Source of the DNA: Bacteroidota bacterium
GTDB lineage: Bacteria > Bacteroidota > Bacteroidia > Bacteroidales > Dysgonomonadaceae
Assembly: GCA_023437305.1 (NCBI GenBank)
Contig: JAEZGN010000004.1
Coordinates: 1-64,000, forward strand
Length of the DNA: 64,000 nt
Direction of reading: 5' to 3'
Every line of letters begins with the position of its first letter. The first letter of the stretch is position 1. Below the pieces are notes generated by a model. The model ran no database searches. It was not told the DNA's origin and worked only from the letters and a program-made list of their open reading frames with translations. A program made the position numbers and the translations under genes. Positions 33,827 to 42,023 of the stretch are shown here, piece by piece.

Positions 33827-34003
33827 ATGAGTAATAATAATATACCGTCAGAAGTATTAGCAGCTATAACCTTAGCGATATATGATGTGCAAAATCAGCA
33901 TGACATAGAAAGCAATGTGCTAACGATCAAACATGTGTCGAAAGACTATCTACCATGGGCTGACAAAAGTAAAGCTATGCTTCAAATGCCAGTAAGAAAA
34001 TAA
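33827..34003 (+). CDS. Small epsilon/delta-like subunit of the methylmalonyl-CoA carboxyltransferase complex
   Basis: A 58-residue protein too short for many gene callers: ATG at 33827, TAA at 34001. Its sequence includes PSEVLAAITLAIYDVQNQH and VSKDYLPWADKSKAMLQMP. It looks like the C-terminal piece of OadG/MmdD-type subunits (an Ala-rich helix, then a short block around a conserved Pro-Trp). It has the length of MmdE (about 55 residues) in Veillonella-type complexes. It lacks any membrane helix. Position between mmdA (20 bases) and the biotin carrier (16 bases) supports a stabilising role. Assignment by pattern only. Confidence 0.7.
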   Translation: MSNNNIPSEVLAAITLAIYDVQNQHDIESNVLTIKHVSKDYLPWADKSKAMLQMPVRK

Positions 34004-34019
34004 AATTTGATAAATTATT

Positions 34020-34466
34020 ATGAAACAGTTCATATATAGAATAAACGGACAGGAATACATAGTAGCCGTAAACAAAATGGATAACGGTCTTGCTGAAGTT
34101 GCCGTAAACGGAAGCAACTATAAAGTAGAATTGGTAAACAACGAGGAAGAAATCACTCTTGTTACTCGTCCGGCTTCGAAAGCACCGGCAGCTACTGCTA
34201 CAGCAGCACCTAAAGCCACAACTTCGGCACCAACCAAACCCGCAAGTGGTGGTGCAGGCAGTGTAAAATCTCCGCTTCCGGGCATCATCATCGACGTATT
34301 AGTTAATGAAGGCGACGAAGTGAAGAAAGGACAAACTGTAGTTATGCTTGAGGCTATGAAAATGGAGAATGCAATCCAAGCAACTCAAGACGGAAAAGTT
34401 ACCGGTATACATGTATCTAAAGGAGACTCTGTATTAGAAGGAGTTGCTCTGATTACAATCGGATAA
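34020..34466 (+). CDS. mmdC: Biotin carboxyl carrier protein of the methylmalonyl-CoA complex
   Basis: Carries the carboxyl group on biotin. The 148 residues have an N-terminal segment, an Ala/Pro/Thr-rich flexible linker (about 60-85) and a C-terminal biotinyl domain. The biotinylation motif is VMLEAMKMENAIQA (Lys near residue 114). PLPGIIIDVLVNEGDEVKKGQ precedes it. It is the last gene of mmdA - small subunit - mmdC. A terminator follows at 34487. Confidence 0.95.
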   Translation: MKQFIYRINGQEYIVAVNKMDNGLAEVAVNGSNYKVELVNNEEEITLVTRPASKAPAATATAAPKATTSAPTKPASGGAGSVKSPLPGIIIDVLVNEGDEVKKGQTVVMLEAMKMENAIQATQDGKVTGIHVSKGDSVLEGVALITIG

Positions 34467-34486
34467 AAAACAAATATCTATAAAGT

Positions 34487-34527
34487 AGCGCCGCATAAAT
34501 TAATTTTTGTGTGGCGCTCTCTTTTTA
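34487..34527 (+). terminator. Terminator of the mmd genes
   Basis: AGCGCCGCA pairs with TGTGGCGCT (one G-T pair) around an AT-rich loop, followed by CTCTTTTTATTT. Starts about 20 bases after the mmdC stop. Confidence 0.8.
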
Positions 34528-34708
34528 TTTCACCTTACGTTAAAGAATATTTTTCTATCTCCTATAACTTTATAACACCATCAAATCAAACATCTACACA
34601 TTAAAGACTTACATTTCTGTGAGTTTGTTAAAAAACAAAAAAAAAGAAAATTTCTACGCAACGTTTTTATATTCCCTCCATCTATATATTGAATGAACAC
34701 TAGAACAA

Positions 34709-34851
34709 TACTTTTGTTAAAGCAAAGCTACACTACATAATTAAAGCTATATATTCTTTATTTTTTGAAGATATATCATAAGAGAAAACAAACAACATTA
34801 CTACGCTTATTACTAGAAAGCTATATAAATTAATTTTTATATAGCTTTTTT
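34709..34851 (+). ncRNA. Candidate small RNA
   Basis: A -7-like TACTTTTG (34709-34716) is followed about 100 bases later by a strong intrinsic terminator, with no reading frame between. A transcript of roughly 125 bases would start near 34723. The -33 box is imperfect (ATTG, 17-base spacing). I cannot identify the RNA family. Confidence 0.35.
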
Positions 34852-34854
34852 TAT
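34817..34854 (+). terminator. Strong intrinsic terminator with no gene before it
   Basis: AAAGCTATATAAA and TTTATATAGCTTT form a perfect 13-bp stem with a 6-base loop, followed by a T tract. It is 350 bases beyond mmdC, which already has its own terminator. Confidence 0.75.
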
Positions 34855-34951
34855 TTACAAATTCAAAATCATGTTATTTATATTTGAATCCCCTGACCTA
34901 CTTTGTTTCAAGATTAGACTTAAAATATTTATTTATTCCAAAAAAACTTTA

Positions 34952-34959
34952 TACCTTTG
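34952..34959 (+). promoter_or_regulatory. Promoter -7 element of DUF177-rpmF-fabH
   Basis: TACCTTTG matches TAnnTTTG exactly, 30 bases upstream of the GTG start of the DUF177 gene. The -33 region is only AT-rich. Confidence 0.55.
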
Positions 34960-34989
34960 CGCCGTTCTTTTGAGTTTTAAATACAATAC

Positions 34990-35568
34990 GTGGGAAAGTT
35001 TAGCTTATATAATATCCCTTTGAGAAGTTTAGCCGAAGGGAAACATGAATTCAAGTATGACTTGGATAATAAGTACTTTGCTCTTATTGATGACGGCACA
35101 GCCGATATAAAAAGGGGCAACTTAAAAGTAGTAGTATCTTTAAAAAAGACAAGTACTATTTTTGAGCTCAATTTTGATATTACCGGATTTGTTTTAGTTC
35201 CATGCGACAGATGCCTAGACGACATCAACATGAATGTGGAAACGAAGAATAAGCTTATCGTTAAATTCGGTAAAGAATACTCTGAAGAAAGTGATGAGAT
35301 TGTTATCATCCCTGAAGATGATGGAGAAATTAATATTGCATGGTTTTTGTATGAATTTATCGTACTCAGTTTACCGGCAAAACGAATACATCCTCCGGGC
35401 ACATGCAATAAAACAATGTCTTCTAAGTTAAATAAGCATAGAGCTAAAAGTACTTCCGATGAAGATTCGGACGAAGAAGACTTAGACGATATTGAAATAG
35501 ATGACGACTCGTCTCTTACAGATTCCCGTTGGGATGCATTGAAAGATGTCTCTATTGACGAGGATTAA
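34990..35568 (+). CDS. DUF177 (YceD-like) protein
   Basis: 192 residues with a GTG start. The DUF177 core has FELNFDITGFVLVPCDRCLDDINMNVETK. That CDRC pair and an upstream GKFSLYNIPLRSLAEGKHEFKYDLD are typical, and the C-terminal tail is acidic (EDSDEEDLDDIEIDDD). YceD-like proteins are linked to 23S rRNA/ribosome assembly, and in plants to 23S rRNA accumulation. The gene sits immediately before rpmF (62 bases), the conserved yceD-rpmF arrangement across bacteria. Confidence 0.88.
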   Translation: MGKFSLYNIPLRSLAEGKHEFKYDLDNKYFALIDDGTADIKRGNLKVVVSLKKTSTIFELNFDITGFVLVPCDRCLDDINMNVETKNKLIVKFGKEYSEESDEIVIIPEDDGEINIAWFLYEFIVLSLPAKRIHPPGTCNKTMSSKLNKHRAKSTSDEDSDEEDLDDIEIDDDSSLTDSRWDALKDVSIDED

Positions 35569-35630
35569 ATAAGAACAGCAATTTGATTTTTTAATTCAGA
35601 TATATAGAAATAACTAAATAAAACAAAAAG

Positions 35631-35816
35631 ATGGCACATCCGAAACGAAGACAGTCAAAGTCTAGAACAGCTAAAAGAAGAACTCATGACAAAGCAGTAG
35701 CTCCAACATTAGCTGTATGCTCTAATTGCGGCTCTTGGCATGTATTCCACACAGTTTGCCCTGAGTGCGGATACTACAGAGGTAAATTGGCAATAGAAAA
35801 AGGAGCTGCGGTTTAA
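35631..35816 (+). CDS. rpmF: 50S ribosomal protein L32
   Basis: 61 residues: the basic start MAHPKRRQSKSRTAKRRTH and a zinc ribbon CSNCGSWHVFHTVCPECGYYRG with all four Cys. This is the zinc-binding form of L32. Standard neighbour of DUF177 upstream and fabH downstream, with a terminator-like palindrome in between. Confidence 0.98.
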   Translation: MAHPKRRQSKSRTAKRRTHDKAVAPTLAVCSNCGSWHVFHTVCPECGYYRGKLAIEKGAAV

Positions 35817-35837
35817 TATCTTAAACCAAGACTTTAA

Positions 35838-35861
35838 GCCCTAATATTAGGGCATTTTTTT
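35838..35861 (+). terminator. Palindromic terminator between rpmF and fabH
   Basis: GCCCTAATATTAGGGC is a perfect 16-base palindrome followed by a T tract, 22 bases after the rpmF stop. It would terminate or attenuate before fabH. It could also be an operator; the sequence cannot distinguish. Confidence 0.65.
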
Positions 35862-35890
35862 TATAAATACTCACAAAACCAAAAAATACA

Positions 35891-36874
35891 ATGATTCGAG
35901 CTGCAATTACCGGTATAGGAGCATATGTCCCTGAGGATATTCTCACCAACAGTGATATTGAAAAATTGGTGGATACTACAGACGAATGGATCATGACCCG
36001 TGTCGGAATCAAAGAACGTCGTGTACTTAAAGGCGAAGGCAAAGGTACTTCTGTTATGGGAGCCGAAGCTGTGAAAGAATTATTGAAGAAAACAAATACC
36101 AAACCAGAAGAGGTTGAGGTAATCATTTTTGCCACTACTACACCTGACTATGTATTTCCATCCACAGCAGCAATGACAGCTGAAGCTTGTGGAATAAAGA
36201 ATGCTTTAGGGTTTGATATCCAAGCTGCATGTTCAGGCTTTATATATGCATTAGAGGTTGGCTCTAATTTCATTAAATCAGGCAAATACAAAAAAGTAAT
36301 TGTAGCTGCAGGAGATAAAATGACATCTATAGCCAACTATAAAGACCGTGCTACATGTCCTCTATTTGGAGATGCTGCAGGTGCTGTAATGCTGGAACCG
36401 ACTGAAGAGGAGTTTGGCATTATGGATAGTATTCTTCATCTTGATGGGGTCGGAATACCTCACCTCCACCAATATGGAGGGGGGTCGGCTTATCCGGCTT
36501 CACACGAGACCGTAGATAAAGACATGCACTATGTTTATCAGGAAGGACAAGTAGTATTCAAACATGCCGTATCTAAAATGGCTGATGTTTCTGTAGAGAT
36601 AATGGAACGCAACAATCTATCAAACGAATCGGTAGACTGGTTGGTTCCTCATCAGGCAAACATCCGCATCATTGAGGCTGTAGGAAATCGCATGGGACTT
36701 TCGCCAAACAAGGTTATGGTAAACATACAGAAGTATGGCAACACAAGTGCTGCGACAATTCCGGTGTGTTTATATGAATGGGAATCTCAGCTTAAGAAAG
36801 GAGACAACCTGATCCTTACAGCATTTGGTGGAGGATTTACATGGGGAGCTTTATATTTAAAATGGGCATATTGA
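35891..36874 (+). CDS. fabH: Beta-ketoacyl-ACP synthase III
   Basis: Starts fatty-acid synthesis by condensing acetyl-CoA with malonyl-ACP. The 327 residues show the catalytic Cys in IQAACSGFIYALEVG, His in VPHQANIRIIEAVG and Asn in YGNTSAATIPVCL. The start is TGIGAYVPEDILTN, followed by WIMTRVGIKERR. It follows rpmF after the palindrome. Its terminator is shared with the convergent RRM gene. Confidence 0.97.
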   Translation: MIRAAITGIGAYVPEDILTNSDIEKLVDTTDEWIMTRVGIKERRVLKGEGKGTSVMGAEAVKELLKKTNTKPEEVEVIIFATTTPDYVFPSTAAMTAEACGIKNALGFDIQAACSGFIYALEVGSNFIKSGKYKKVIVAAGDKMTSIANYKDRATCPLFGDAAGAVMLEPTEEEFGIMDSILHLDGVGIPHLHQYGGGSAYPASHETVDKDMHYVYQEGQVVFKHAVSKMADVSVEIMERNNLSNESVDWLVPHQANIRIIEAVGNRMGLSPNKVMVNIQKYGNTSAATIPVCLYEWESQLKKGDNLILTAFGGGFTWGALYLKWAY

Positions 36875-36903
36875 TATCGCCTGTCAATTAATAATAAAAA
36901 CAA

Positions 36904-36927
36904 AAAAGGTGCCAAATGGCACCTTTT
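36904..36927. terminator. Bidirectional terminator between fabH and the RRM gene
   Basis: AAAAGGTGCC pairs with GGCACCTTTT around AAAT. A and T runs on both sides serve both converging genes. Confidence 0.85.
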
Positions 36928-36948
36928 ATTCTTTATGTAGAATACTAA

Positions 36949-37269
36949 TTAATATTCACGTCTTCTAAAACCACCGTTTCCACCTCTGTTGTTATCGAAG
37001 TTTCTACGTGGGCGGTCTCCACCTTCTGTACGAGGACGAGCTTCTGAAACAGAAATAGTTCTTCCGTCATATTCAGCACCATTTAATTCTTCAATAGCTT
37101 TTTGTCCGGCTGCATTGTCTTCAAGTTCAACAAATCCATAACCTTTAGAACGGCCTGTAGCCTTGTCCATAATAACTTTTGCTGAGGAAATTTCACCGTA
37201 TTCGTTGAATAAGTCTCTCAAATCATTGTCGTTGATGCTGTAGCTCAACCCTGCAATAAAAATGTTCAT
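36949..37269 (-). CDS. RRM-domain RNA-binding protein
   Basis: 106 residues: a single RNA recognition motif with RNP2 (MNIFIAGLSY) and RNP1 (KGYGFVEL), followed by an Arg/Gly/Asn-rich tail (RPRRNFDNNRGGNGGFRRREY). Single-RRM proteins of this kind act as post-transcriptional regulators in Bacteroidota. The tail adds nonspecific RNA affinity. It has a long leader (about 145 bases from a TATATTTG element at 37421), so it may be regulated through its own 5' untranslated region. Confidence 0.93.
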   Translation of the reverse strand: MNIFIAGLSYSINDNDLRDLFNEYGEISSAKVIMDKATGRSKGYGFVELEDNAAGQKAIEELNGAEYDGRTISVSEARPRTEGGDRPRRNFDNNRGGNGGFRRREY

Positions 37270-37420
37270 TGTAAAAAAATAAAATTTAAAATTTAATACT
37301 TTGCAGAAGAAGTAAATAAGAATAAAAAGCTAAAAAAAACTAGACAAGAAAGGTTACCAAGAAGGGAAGTGACTTGCGAAGAAAAATTTAAACCATACTG
37401 TTAAGAACTCTAATGCTCCA

Positions 37421-37428
37421 CAAATATA
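37421..37428 (-). promoter_or_regulatory. Candidate promoter -7 element of the RRM gene
   Basis: On the minus strand TATATTTG matches TAnnTTTG. It implies a pyrimidine-rich leader of about 145 bases before the RRM start codon. No good -33 match. Confidence 0.4.
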
Positions 37429-37520
37429 AAAATAAAAATCAGTTATTTAACTCTTTATCTATTATTTTTTTGTTATAAGTTAATATTTTAGGGTTATATA
37501 ACCGAGATATGGTTTGGAGA

Positions 37521-38462
37521 CTAGTTATTAAGCCCTTTATAATTTTCAATAACTTTTATTACAGTCTCTTTATCTCTACTAATTTGATCCTTTAAAGAGG
37601 AAATATCTGAGAATTTTTCGTCAGGACGCACAAAATCAAGAAATTCGGCTGTGAGGTTTTTATTATACAGATCTCCGTCAAAATCGAAGAGATTAACTTC
37701 TATACTTATATTATCTCCATTATGCAGTGTAGGACGTTTGCCAATATAAAGCATACCGTCATATTTAACACCTTCGACATGTACATAGACTGCATATATG
37801 CCAAATGCAGGAACTACCTTGTAAGTTTCCCATATCTGTATATTGGCTGTTGGGAAGCCGATCGTCCTCCCTACTTTAAACCCTTCTACAATTTTCCCTG
37901 AGATTGTATAATTGTATGATAATAGCTTCCCGGCTTTACGGATATATCCTTCTGCCAGAAGTTTGCGTATACGTGAAGAACTAACATGTTCGAGCCCCGG
38001 TAAAGCTTTGGCTTCTATGACCTGCATTTTTATTTCACTACCATATCGTTCATAGTCAGCAAAGTCATCTTCTCTATTATGACCAAAACGATGATCGTAG
38101 CCTATAATGAGAGAATCGACATTCAGTTTTTCTTTCAGGATATCCTGCATGAATCTTTTAGCAGACATTTCTGATATCTCAATCGTAAAGTCGAGACATA
38201 TACAATAATCGATTCCGGTAGTAGCCAGACGCTCTATCTTTTCGTCATAGCCACAAAGTAAAGCCGGCTGATAGTCCTTTTGCAACACCTTTCGCGGATG
38301 TACAGGAAAAGTTATGACAGCAGAGGGTAACCCTCGCTTGGCGGCTTCTTCTTTCACCTGATCAATCAGATACCGATGTCCTGTATGTACACCATCGAAA
38401 AAGCCAATAGTAGCCACTAATGGCGGAAGTTCTATCTTGTTTGTCTTATCTACCAACTGCAT
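37521..38462 (-). CDS. ribF: Bifunctional riboflavin kinase / FAD synthetase
   Basis: Makes FMN and FAD from riboflavin. 313 residues: the N-terminal nucleotidyltransferase domain has ATIGFFDGVHTGHRYLIDQV and IIGYDHRFGHNR, and the C-terminal flavokinase domain (from about 185) has GRTIGFPTANIQ and SIEVNLFDFDGDLYN. Standard length. It overlaps no gene; the HAD phosphatase gene ends 15 bases upstream, in the same direction. Confidence 0.96.
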   Translation of the reverse strand: MQLVDKTNKIELPPLVATIGFFDGVHTGHRYLIDQVKEEAAKRGLPSAVITFPVHPRKVLQKDYQPALLCGYDEKIERLATTGIDYCICLDFTIEISEMSAKRFMQDILKEKLNVDSLIIGYDHRFGHNREDDFADYERYGSEIKMQVIEAKALPGLEHVSSSRIRKLLAEGYIRKAGKLLSYNYTISGKIVEGFKVGRTIGFPTANIQIWETYKVVPAFGIYAVYVHVEGVKYDGMLYIGKRPTLHNGDNISIEVNLFDFDGDLYNKNLTAEFLDFVRPDEKFSDISSLKDQISRDKETVIKVIENYKGLNN

Positions 38463-38477
38463 ATCCTAAGCATTAAC

Positions 38478-39110
38478 TTATAACAGATCTCTATCAGTAA
38501 ACACTTTTCTTAGGTCTTCTGTTTGATCGACCAGACAAGTTTCAAAGCCAATCTTTTTACCTATTTCTATATTCGCTTTGCCATCATCAAGAAATAGGGT
38601 CTCGGACGGAACCATTCCCGAATCGGCAAGTATAAAGTCAAATATCTCCTTGTCGGGTTTTGCATGTCCTATCTCAAAAGAAAGGTAGCATTTATCAAAA
38701 TATGCCTGAATAGGCAAGCCTTCGGGCGAGAAAGCCTCGCTTGATGCCCATTTAATTACAGACGGATTTGTATTACTTAATAAATATACTTTATATTTTT
38801 TGCGGAGCTCCTTTAATAGTTCGAATTTGTATGGAGGAATCCCTGCTAAAAATCCTAACCATCCGTTATCGATATCTTCGGCAGCAATATTATCATTACC
38901 GCACAACCTGCGGAATTCTTTATAAAACCCCTCAGGACTTATTTTACCTTCTTCGTACTCCAGAAATATTCCTTCTTGACGAAACTCTCCTAAATAATCT
39001 TCAATATTAGGGAAGCCAATAGCCGTAAAACGGTTCAACGCTTCCTGTTTATTCAGGCTTATAATAACTCCCCCCAGATCAAAAAGTATATTTTTTATTT
39101 TTTGAGACAT
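38478..39110 (-). CDS. HAD-superfamily hydrolase (epoxide-hydrolase-like / HAD IA)
   Basis: 210 residues with the HAD motifs: NILFDLGGVIISL (nucleophile Asp), VYLLSNTNPSVIKW (motif II), GHAKPDKEIFDFIL (motif III Lys) and TLFLDDGKANIEIGKKIGF (motif IV). The small helical cap places it in subclass I. Phosphatase substrate unknown. The frame extends 11 codons further up, but MSQKIKNILFDLGG is the natural start. Co-directional with ribF 15 bases on, so it could serve flavin nucleotide turnover; that is only positional. Confidence 0.88.
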   Translation of the reverse strand: MSQKIKNILFDLGGVIISLNKQEALNRFTAIGFPNIEDYLGEFRQEGIFLEYEEGKISPEGFYKEFRRLCGNDNIAAEDIDNGWLGFLAGIPPYKFELLKELRKKYKVYLLSNTNPSVIKWASSEAFSPEGLPIQAYFDKCYLSFEIGHAKPDKEIFDFILADSGMVPSETLFLDDGKANIEIGKKIGFETCLVDQTEDLRKVFTDRDLL

Positions 39111-39143
39111 AACGTTATATTTATTATATGCGAAGTTAGTCAA

Positions 39144-39446
39144 TTATTTTTACATGGCTGAGATTATTCATGCATGTTTAATAAATAACCTCCATAGATC
39201 AGAAATTGTAAAAAGTGACAAAAGTGACAGTATTTTATTTGTTTTTCAATGTTACTTTTATCCATTACAATATTTATTACACATCGAACGGCTCTTTATA
39301 ATAAGATAATATTTGAAGATAAAGCTAAACGAGTTTATTCCTTCACATAGTATTTCTTATTTACTATCTTCTACAATCTTCTTTGCTCGAATAGGAATAT
39401 GACTATAATAAAAAATAGTATTTTTGTCAAGCTAAACATTATCGAA
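39144..39446. other. Divergent intergenic region with repeat copy B
   Basis: About 300 bases between the HAD gene and recO. It contains the intergenic repeat (39208-39259). Otherwise AT-rich with no reading frame I trust. Confidence 0.5.
39208..39259. repeat. Intergenic repeat, copy B
   Basis: GTAAAAAGTGACAAAAGTGA contains two overlapping 9-base AAAAGTGAC units. AAAAGTGACA (39220-39229) faces the near-complement TGTTACTTTT (39250-39259) across a 20-base loop. Same motif as 27306-27369 and 54136-54192. Confidence 0.65.
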
Positions 39447-40169
39447 GTGCTTTATAAGACAAGAGGACTGGTACTGAACACCATAAACTATAACGACAAG
39501 TATCTGCTTGCTCAGTTATTCACCGAATCCTTCGGACGAGTAACGTATATGGTGTCCAAAGCAAGAGGTAAGGGCTCGAAAGTTCCCAAATCCTTGTTTT
39601 CTCCACTAGCAATACTCGATATGGAGGTTGAGCATCAAAGCAATAGAGACATCCAACGAATCAGAGAAGCCCGCTCCGATTTTTATTTATATGAGATAGC
39701 GGGAGATATGGGAAAAACGTCAATGACTTTTTTCCTTTCCGAGTTTTTGTCAAGGGTCTTAAAAGATGCCGACACCAGTCAATTGCTATTCGACTTTCTT
39801 GAACAGTCGGTACAGATACTCGAGATGACAGATAAAAGCATAGCCAATTTCCATTTGGTATTTATGCTCAAACTGAGCCACTTTATGGGATTTTATCCTA
39901 ACCTTGAAGAATACAGGGAAAATAATTTGTTTGATATGATAAACGGCGAGTTTGTTCATTATCAACCTTTGCATAATCATTATCTTAACAGGTACGACAG
40001 TAAAGCTTTATCTATGCTGGCACGTATTACGTACGAAAATATGCATCATTTTGTTTTCTCTCGGCAAGATCGGGTTAACATCATAAATAGAATATTGGAA
40101 TACTACCGTTTGCATCTGTACGACTTTCCGGCACTGAAGTCGCTCGATGTCTTACACGAATTGTTTTAG
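39447..40169 (+). CDS. recO: DNA repair protein RecO
   Basis: Acts with RecF and RecR to load RecA on gapped DNA. The protein shows the OB-fold start LYKTRGLVLNTINYNDKYLLAQLFTESFGRVTYMVSKARG. Family members begin at the equivalent of this Leu-Tyr-Lys. I therefore prefer a GTG start at 39447 (240 residues) over the in-frame ATG at 39399, which would add 16 residues without family support. It is followed 38 bases later by a MutS-like gene. Confidence 0.9.
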   Translation: MLYKTRGLVLNTINYNDKYLLAQLFTESFGRVTYMVSKARGKGSKVPKSLFSPLAILDMEVEHQSNRDIQRIREARSDFYLYEIAGDMGKTSMTFFLSEFLSRVLKDADTSQLLFDFLEQSVQILEMTDKSIANFHLVFMLKLSHFMGFYPNLEEYRENNLFDMINGEFVHYQPLHNHYLNRYDSKALSMLARITYENMHHFVFSRQDRVNIINRILEYYRLHLYDFPALKSLDVLHELF

Positions 40170-40207
40170 CATACGATTAATTATAATAAAATCTATAACT
40201 TTAGCGA

Positions 40208-42001
40208 ATGACACTAGAAGAAGTACAGGAATCATATAAGGATCTTATAAAAAGAGAAGACGAAAAGCTGACTAAATTAAAAAGTGCTATTTTCCAGATC
40301 GGAACTTTGCGATTAGTTACTGTTTTAGGATGCATCCTCCTTTGCTGGGTAATGTGGGGACATACTGTTGCGGTTGTCTCTATTATTTTTATAACAGTCG
40401 TTATCTTCCTCTATCTGCTAAAATATCACAATAAGCTATTTCTCAAAAAAAGATATTGTGAGTTGCTGATAAAGAATGCCGAAGGTGAGCTGAAAGGTAT
40501 CGATTATGATTTTTCAGCCTTCGATGGAGCACCCGAAAAGGTTGATGGCAGTCATAGCTATAGTGTAGATCTCGACTTATTTGGAAATCACTCATTCTTT
40601 CAGTCTATAAACCGTACTGTTACTTCTTTTGGCAAGAATAAACTAGCAGACTCCCTGCTAAAGCCATTTGAAAAAAAGGATGATATTATTGCACATCAGG
40701 AAGCCGTAAAAGAATTGAGTCGCAACCCACGGCTACTCAACCACCTGAGAGCAACAGGACAGATGAGCGAAACCGAAGGGCTGGATATAGATCACTTCTC
40801 CCGTCAATTCATGCAAACTCGCTTATTATCTGAAAGCTATTGGCGATACTTTGTATATATCGCCCCTGCTGTATTTGCTCTATCTATTGTTCTAAGTTCC
40901 TTGGGATTGATCCCTATTGCGATACTAGGATCTTGTTGGACTATTTTCTTTATAGCAAGCCTTACTCCGATGAAAGACATTCGGCTGAAGATGAGTTTCT
41001 TTGAAAAGAAAATAGAAACACTACAGACATACTCAAGCCTATTTGAAATAATGGAGACCGAAGAGTTTAAATCACCGTTATTAATCGAATTGCAAAATAA
41101 AATTAAAGATGGAGAACTTGCCTCACAAGCTATCCGACAGCTCAAATCATATAGCAACAACCTCGATCAGTCATCCAATGTCTTGGGGTTGCTTCTTCTC
41201 AATCCCATTTTCTTCTGGAATATTATTTATTCAATAAAGATTGAAAAGTGGATAAGCCGCCATCAAGAAAATATCGGAAGCTGGTTAAAAGTTTTGGCAG
41301 AGTTTGACAGTCTGATATCTTTGGCTGTATATGCGTACAACCATCCCGACTACATTTATCCCGAAGCATCTGAAACATATATATTGGAAGGTAAAAATCT
41401 TGGTCACCCGATGCTCAATCGTAAAGTCTGTGTACCCAACGATGTAAAAATAGAGAGCCATCCTTTTTTCCTTGTAGTTACAGGGGCAAATATGGCAGGA
41501 AAAAGCACATACTTGCGAACCGTAGGCATAAACCTCATGCTGGCTTGTGCCGGAGCTCCGGTGTGTGCCTCCTCATTGAGATTCTATCCATACAAGCTAG
41601 TTACCAATCTTCGTACCTCCGATTCGCTTACAGACAACGAATCTTACTTTTTTGCAGAACTTAAGCGTCTGAAGATGATAATCGACCGCTTGCAATCGGG
41701 CGAACCGTTATTTATTATTCTCGACGAGATACTGAAAGGTACCAACTCGGAAGATAAGCAAAAAGGCTCTATTGCCTTGATGAAACAATTGGTGTCACTT
41801 GGAGCGAATGGTATCATCGCTACACACGATTTATTGTTGGGCGACCTTGAAAAAGAATTCCCTGATGCTATAAAGAATTACCGCTTTGAGGCGGATATTA
41901 AAGACGATCATCTCTCATTTACCTACAAAATCAGGGAAGGAGTAGCTCAAAACATGAATGCAAGCTTTCTGATGAAGAAGATGGGTATTACCGGATTATG
42001 A
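40208..42001 (+). CDS. Membrane-anchored MutS-like ATPase
   Basis: 597 residues. The C-terminal MutS ATPase domain (about 395-597) has Walker A TGANMAGKSTYLRTVGINLML, the Walker B region PLFIILDEILKGTNSEDKQKG and a His-switch GIIATHDLLLGDLEKEF. The lever domain is reduced. The mismatch-recognition domain I is absent. Two strongly hydrophobic pairs of segments (about residues 33-75 and 212-255) look like membrane helices. MutS relatives of this build are known mainly in Bacteroidota and their function is not established. In an operon with recO, DUF2851 (22 bases) and a DUF6051-like hydrolase gene. Confidence 0.82.
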   Translation: MTLEEVQESYKDLIKREDEKLTKLKSAIFQIGTLRLVTVLGCILLCWVMWGHTVAVVSIIFITVVIFLYLLKYHNKLFLKKRYCELLIKNAEGELKGIDYDFSAFDGAPEKVDGSHSYSVDLDLFGNHSFFQSINRTVTSFGKNKLADSLLKPFEKKDDIIAHQEAVKELSRNPRLLNHLRATGQMSETEGLDIDHFSRQFMQTRLLSESYWRYFVYIAPAVFALSIVLSSLGLIPIAILGSCWTIFFIASLTPMKDIRLKMSFFEKKIETLQTYSSLFEIMETEEFKSPLLIELQNKIKDGELASQAIRQLKSYSNNLDQSSNVLGLLLLNPIFFWNIIYSIKIEKWISRHQENIGSWLKVLAEFDSLISLAVYAYNHPDYIYPEASETYILEGKNLGHPMLNRKVCVPNDVKIESHPFFLVVTGANMAGKSTYLRTVGINLMLACAGAPVCASSLRFYPYKLVTNLRTSDSLTDNESYFFAELKRLKMIIDRLQSGEPLFIILDEILKGTNSEDKQKGSIALMKQLVSLGANGIIATHDLLLGDLEKEFPDAIKNYRFEADIKDDHLSFTYKIREGVAQNMNASFLMKKMGITGL

Positions 42002-42023
42002 TCGACAACCTAACGCTTAACTT

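Larger units (their letters stand above)
34467..34989. other. 523-base intergenic region with two terminators and a possible small-RNA promoter
   Basis: The region contains a terminator for mmdC (34487-34527), a promoter-like TACTTTTG (34709-34716), a second strong terminator (34817-34854) and the promoter of the next operon (34952-34959). No convincing reading frame was seen. Confidence 0.6.

Noticed and set aside
35234..35431. 65-codon frame within the DUF177 gene
   Set aside because: Second frame of a conserved gene; no independent support.
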